This document shows, in pieces, positions 60,334 through 64,000 of a stretch of DNA of 64,000 bases (position 1 is its first letter; every line of letters begins with the position of its first letter). This stretch comes from Limnochorda sp. LNt (GTDB taxonomy: Bacteria > Bacillota > Limnochordia > Limnochordales > Geochordaceae), in the NCBI RefSeq assembly GCF_035593265.1, contig NZ_CP141614.1:1302001-1366000 (forward strand), written 5' to 3'. The notes beneath the pieces are model-generated. The model was not told the DNA's origin. It worked only from the letters and a program-made list of their open reading frames with translations, and searched no databases. Made by a program: the position numbers and the translations under genes.

Positions 60334-61945
60334 TTGCCCCTGATAAACTCGTCCAGAGAAGGCCGTCGTGACGGGCTTACCCCTCTCCTCCCCGAGACCG
60401 AATGATGCTAGAATCGGCCCCAGGGGGGCATGGCATCGTGCGTCGGGAGCGCAACGTGGCTTTCAAGGCGGACCTGTTCGAAAGCCTCATCGACCCCCAG
60501 CTCTTCGAGCTGCCCAAGGAGCTGGCCATCATCGACCGGCTGCTGGACGACGAGCGCTTCCTGGAGCCTATCCGGCGCAAGCTCACGGCCCGGCGGGGTC
60601 GGCCCACCATCCCCCTGGAGACGTACCTGCGCATGATGTACCTGAAGCGCCGGTACCGGCTGGGCTTCGAGGCCCTCGTCAAGGAAGTGGCCGACAGCCT
60701 GGTCTGGCGGCGCTTTTGCCGGTTGCGCTTGACCGACAAGGTGCCCGATGCCACCACCCTCATCAAGCTGACGCACCGACTGGGTCCGGAAGTCATCGAG
60801 CAACTCAACGACGCCCTGATGGCCCAGCTGGTGGAGGCGCGGCTGATGAAGCGCCACGGCCAGCGGATCCGGGTGGACACCACGGTGGTGGAAGCCAACA
60901 TCCATCACCCCACCGACGCGGGCCTGCTGGCCGACGGGGTGCGGGTACTGACGCGGCTGATGCGCCGGGCCAAGCAAGCCGGCATCGGGGTACGCCTTTC
61001 GGTCCGAGACCGCCTGCGTTCGGTCCGCCGCCGGCTGCGCCGCATCGGCCAGGTGCTTCGCCGGGGAGGGGAGAAGGCCCAGGCCGAGGTGGACCGGCTT
61101 ACCGCCGAAGTGGCTCGGCGGGCCGAGCAGACGCTTCAGGAGGCCGAGCGCATGGCTCGGGCTGTCCAGCGCCGCATCCGACAGCTCGGTCCGGCGGTCG
61201 GCGCTCGTTACCGGGCCCTCGCGCAGGGTCTGGTCACGTACACCCGCCGCCTGCGCCGGGTGCTGGAGCAGACCCGGCTTCGCTTGCAGGGCATCCGGAC
61301 CATCCCGGACCGGCTGGTCAGCCTCTTCGACCCGGATGCGCGCCCCATCCGGCGGGGGAAGCTTTCGAAGCCCGTCGAGTTCGGCTACAAGCTGACCCTG
61401 GTGGAGACCCAGGAGGGCTTCATCAGCCACTGGCGGCTGCATGTCGGCAATCCCAGCGACGATAGCTTGCTGGTGGACGCCGTGGCGGGCCACATCCACG
61501 CGGTCGGAGCCACGCCCCGAGCGGTGGCCGCCGACCGGGGCATGAGCAGCCGGGCCAACGACGCGGCGCTGCGGGCGATGGGCATCGCGCACGTGGCCCT
61601 GCCGGCCCGAGGCGGTCGGGCTCGTCGACTTTTCGAGCGACGCTGGGCCTTTCGGCGGTTGCTGCGCTGGCGCAGCGGCCAGGAGGGGCGCATTGCGCAC
61701 CTCAAAGACACCTTTGAACTCGACCGCAGCCGCTATCGGGGTGCCGACCGGGCGGCGACCTGGAGCGGGGAGGGCATCTTCGCCCACAACCTGACCCGGG
61801 CGGCCCGCCGGCTGCTGGCCCTGGCCCCGGCGCAAGCCTGAGCGAGCCCCGATGGCGGGGATGAAAGGCAGAAGCTCAGCACGGCAACGCCCTCTCGCCA
61901 CGGGTCAGCCCCTCTCTCGACAGTCGGCGATTTTATCAGGAGGTA
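60334..61945. mobile_element. ISNCY-type insertion sequence, copy 2
   Basis: 1,612 bases. Ends TTGCCCCTGATAAACTCG and, inward from the right, TACCTCCTGATAAAATCG. CTAG flanks both sides (60330-60333 and 61946-61949). Close to copy 1 throughout. Confidence 0.75.
60438..61841 (+). CDS. ISNCY-type transposase, copy 2
   Basis: 467 residues, all motifs of copy 1 plus the undisturbed N-terminal segment FELPKELAIIDRLLDDERFL. DDE regions VDTTVVEANIHHPTDAG, AADRGMSSRANDAALRAMG and SGQEGRIAHLKDTFELDRS are present. GTG 60438 follows an AGGGGGG tract, and a TAGAAT -10-like box lies upstream, so the longer frame from 60402 is less likely. Confidence 0.87.
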   Translation: MRRERNVAFKADLFESLIDPQLFELPKELAIIDRLLDDERFLEPIRRKLTARRGRPTIPLETYLRMMYLKRRYRLGFEALVKEVADSLVWRRFCRLRLTDKVPDATTLIKLTHRLGPEVIEQLNDALMAQLVEARLMKRHGQRIRVDTTVVEANIHHPTDAGLLADGVRVLTRLMRRAKQAGIGVRLSVRDRLRSVRRRLRRIGQVLRRGGEKAQAEVDRLTAEVARRAEQTLQEAERMARAVQRRIRQLGPAVGARYRALAQGLVTYTRRLRRVLEQTRLRLQGIRTIPDRLVSLFDPDARPIRRGKLSKPVEFGYKLTLVETQEGFISHWRLHVGNPSDDSLLVDAVAGHIHAVGATPRAVAADRGMSSRANDAALRAMGIAHVALPARGGRARRLFERRWAFRRLLRWRSGQEGRIAHLKDTFELDRSRYRGADRAATWSGEGIFAHNLTRAARRLLALAPAQA

Positions 61946-61949
61946 CTAG

Positions 61950-62060
61950 CCTAACCTCACCGAGGCAAAGGGCATATGCCGCGAGGCTGGCTAGTGTGGT
62001 GACGTCCCCCTCTCGCTCTAAGAGCTCGCGGAGCAAGACGTCGTAAGGTTTGCTATCCAT
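61950..62060 (-). CDS. small ORF upstream of the glycosyltransferase, cut at its end by ISNCY
   Basis: MDSKPYDVLLRELLEREG then DVTTLASLAAYALCLGEVRL. With the element removed it would end two codons later at GGC TAG, 7 bases before the glycosyltransferase ATG, so it could be a ~39-residue leader cistron. Coding status is uncertain. Confidence 0.35.
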
Positions 62061-62099
62061 CCGTACATCCCCAGCCTTGATGATTGCTGTATCGTTCAG

Positions 62100-62445
62100 G
62101 CTCTTGATCGTCTGCGCGAACGGCTGACTTAAGGGTGTAGTGGTCTTGCTCCGATTCTGTGAACAGCCTGCGGCTGGTGGCCGTAGCGGCGAGGCGCCAC
62201 CTCCTCGCGAACTCCTCTGAACTCAAGTAGCCCAGGGCCGAATCGCGGCGGCGATTGTAGGGGGCCTCAATGTACTCGAAGATGGCCGTCTTCAGGGCCT
62301 GACGGGTGGGCCAGGGCTCCCGATTCAGCAACTGCGTCCGTAGCGTGACAAAGAGGATCTCGGCCACCGCATGGTCGAGCGCATCCCCCACCGAGTCCAT
62401 GGCGACCGGGATCCCCGCTGCCTCTAGTCGGAAGTTCAGCAACCC
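62100..62445 (-). pseudogene. IS3-family transposase (OrfB) 3' remnant
   Basis: AVAEILFVTLRTQLLNREPW, then AIFEYIEAPYNRRRDSALGY and LSSEEFARRW match the C-terminal end of IS3-group OrfB (NRRR.HSALGYLSP..F), with the Glu region degraded. No element ends seen. Confidence 0.65.
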
Positions 62446-62508
62446 CGATATCCCTCAAATCACGGCAATGACGCCAACGGAGTGGGATTCAAGCGTTCAG
62501 GCTTCTGG

Positions 62509-64000
62509 CTACGCCAGGGGAACCCCCAGCAACTGGAAGAGCCGCTGGTGCAGCGGCTCAGGCTCGCCGAGCATCTGGATTTCCTGACCGGCCACCTCGA
62601 CCGTGTGGCGCTGCAGCGTCTCCAGCTGCATCATCAGCCCCTCGAAGGACCGCCGGGGGTCCTCCGCCAGCAGGGGCTCAAGCGCCCGCTCCATGTGCCA
62701 GCGCACATACAACGCCAGCATGCACAAAAAGGCGTGGGCCCGCACCCGGTCCTCCAGCCGGTGGTAGACCGGACGCAGGTCCAGGGCGCTTTTCATCGTG
62801 CGGAAGTTTTGCTCCAGGGCCCGCAACGATTTGTACGTGGCCTGCACCTTCGGGGCGTCCATCCGGTCGACGGGCACGTTGGTGCGCAGCACGTAAAACC
62901 CGTCCAGCTCCGCCTCCCGGGCGATGGAGGCCTCCTTGCGCCGGAAGGCGAAGTGGCCGTCGCGGATCTCCAGCTGGAAGTGCTTGCCCACCTTCCAGCG
63001 GCCCAACACCTTGCCCACGGCCACCCCGATCTCGTCGGCCGTCAGGGGCTTGCGGCGGCGACGCCGCACCCGGGCTTCGATTTTGGCCAGCTCCCGCTCC
63101 GTGGCCGAAAGCAGCGCCTCGCGCTTTTGCCGGCGCTCCTCGGCCACCAGCGGATTGTAGCAGACCACCAGCCGCTCCCCGGGCCGCTCGGGGTCGGCGA
63201 TCTCCGCCAGGTCCCGCCGGTCGAACAGGCCCGGCTGAAAGAACCCTTCATCCCGCAGCTTCTGGATCTCCGGCGCCCGTAGGGCCGTGATCCACCCGAA
63301 GCCCACCGCCTCCAAATCGCTCAATCGGGCCTTGACGATCATGCCCCGGTCGCCGACGAACACGACGTACTCAATGCCGAACCGAGCCCGGACCCGGGCA
63401 ATCTGGGCCTGCAGCGTCTCGGGATCCCCCACGTCGCCGGGAACACCTCCACGGCCACGGGACAGCCCTCGTCGTTGGTGAGCAGCCCCACGCAAAACTG
63501 TTTTTTGCCCCGCTTCTTGTCCCGGTTGTACCCGAAGCGGGCCAACGGGCAGGTCTTGCCCTCCAGATAGACGCTCGTCAGGTCGTACAAGACGAGGGCG
63601 TTGGCCGTCAGGTGCCGGCGCGCCAGCTTCGCCTCGATAGCGGCCTGACGGGCCAGCAGCTCGTCCATGGCCCGGTAGACGTCGTTGACGTCCTCGCCAT
63701 TGTGCGGCAACCGCAGAAGCTGCGGCAACGTGGTGGTCGTCCACCACAAAGTCCCGCCCAGCTTGGAGGAGGGCCGCAGGATGCGCATGACGACGACGGC
63801 CAGGGCCAAGCGCACCCAGTCGGCCGAGCGGGAGTAGAGCACCTGGTCCAGGCCCAGCTGGCGGATCATGCCCACGACGGCGGCGACGGCCCCGTGCTGG
63901 CGGGACTGGCGAATCTTTACCGTCTGCGGCACCGGCGCCACCGGCTCGCCCCGCAGGGCTCGCCGGACCAGCTCCAGGACGGCTTCCGGCAGGTGGGAGA
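62509..64000 (-). pseudogene. IS1634-type transposase, second type, frameshifted, runs off the window
   Basis: The N-terminal part (from beyond 64000 to ~63430) has VYRAMDELLARQAAIEAKLA, ALVLYDLTSVYLEGKTCPLA with the first Asp, and GKKQFCVGLLTNDEGCPVAV. A frame change at about 63430, in a GGGATCCCCCA stretch, precedes YVVFVGDRGMIVKARLSDLE with the second Asp, and QNFRTMKSALDLRPVYHRLE with the Glu. It is only distantly like the transposase at 41622. The first ~20 codons seen extend to the window edge. Confidence 0.78.

Noticed and set aside
1-64000. rRNA or tRNA genes
   Set aside because: No tRNA cloverleaf end pattern or rRNA core sequence was recognised on reading either strand; a covariance-model scan was not possible.

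Overview
The window is high-GC DNA. Its Gram-positive-looking gene set and GTG/TTG starts with strong Shine-Dalgarno sequences suggest a thermophilic or Limnochordia/Symbiobacterium-type Firmicute; this is an inference from style and gene content, since no rRNA or tRNA is present. The left third carries ordinary metabolic genes. The right half is an accessory zone in which insertion sequences (ISNCY-, IS21-, IS4-, IS630-, IS1634-, IS110- and IS3-type) are nested in one another and in host genes, leaving many gene fragments.

Layout. 0.1-2.7 kb: two small membrane proteins, a chromate transporter and a dinB remnant. 2.9-4.6 kb: a Wzz-type polysaccharide co-polymerase and a small membrane protein. 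5.3-15.4 kb: a carbohydrate operon with a LacI regulator and palindromic operator, a complete Opp/Dpp-type ABC transporter (binding protein, two permeases, two ATPases), a clan GH-A glycosidase and a GH36-type alpha-galactosidase; it probably imports and hydrolyses alpha-galactosides or galactomannan oligosaccharides. 15.4-17.5 kb: an ArsR regulator divergent from a Tat-exported HybA-like ferredoxin. 18.5-21.5 kb: two methyltransferases and a VOC dioxygenase. 21.6-24.9 kb: a second, shuffled copy of the chrA-dinB-arsR-hybA block, in which parts lost from the first copy survive and the reverse.

25.0-30.6 kb holds the most interesting system: a DUF1998-type helicase and an unfamiliar ~547-residue protein on the minus strand, divergent from an overlapping MNT nucleotidyltransferase/HEPN ribonuclease pair. 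The 547-residue gene occurs in four states in 19 kb (intact at 28-29.6 kb; remnants at 37.9, 40.6 and 45.5 kb). Two of the remnants still have a divergent MNT gene behind a conserved promoter. This looks like an amplified and decaying three-gene toxin-antitoxin or defence module.

30.8-64 kb: a sugar oxidoreductase, sugar-permease and Wzz debris, a TPR/SEC-C protein, a DUF2283/DUF4258 pair, a broken NUDIX gene and an AT-richer methyltransferase-glycosyltransferase gene lie between IS elements. Several insertions can be resolved to the base from target duplications, including a three-level nest: an MNT gene is split by an IS21-type element whose istA is split by a four-gene transposon. Many frameshifts fall in G or C runs, so real decay and base-calling error must be kept apart.
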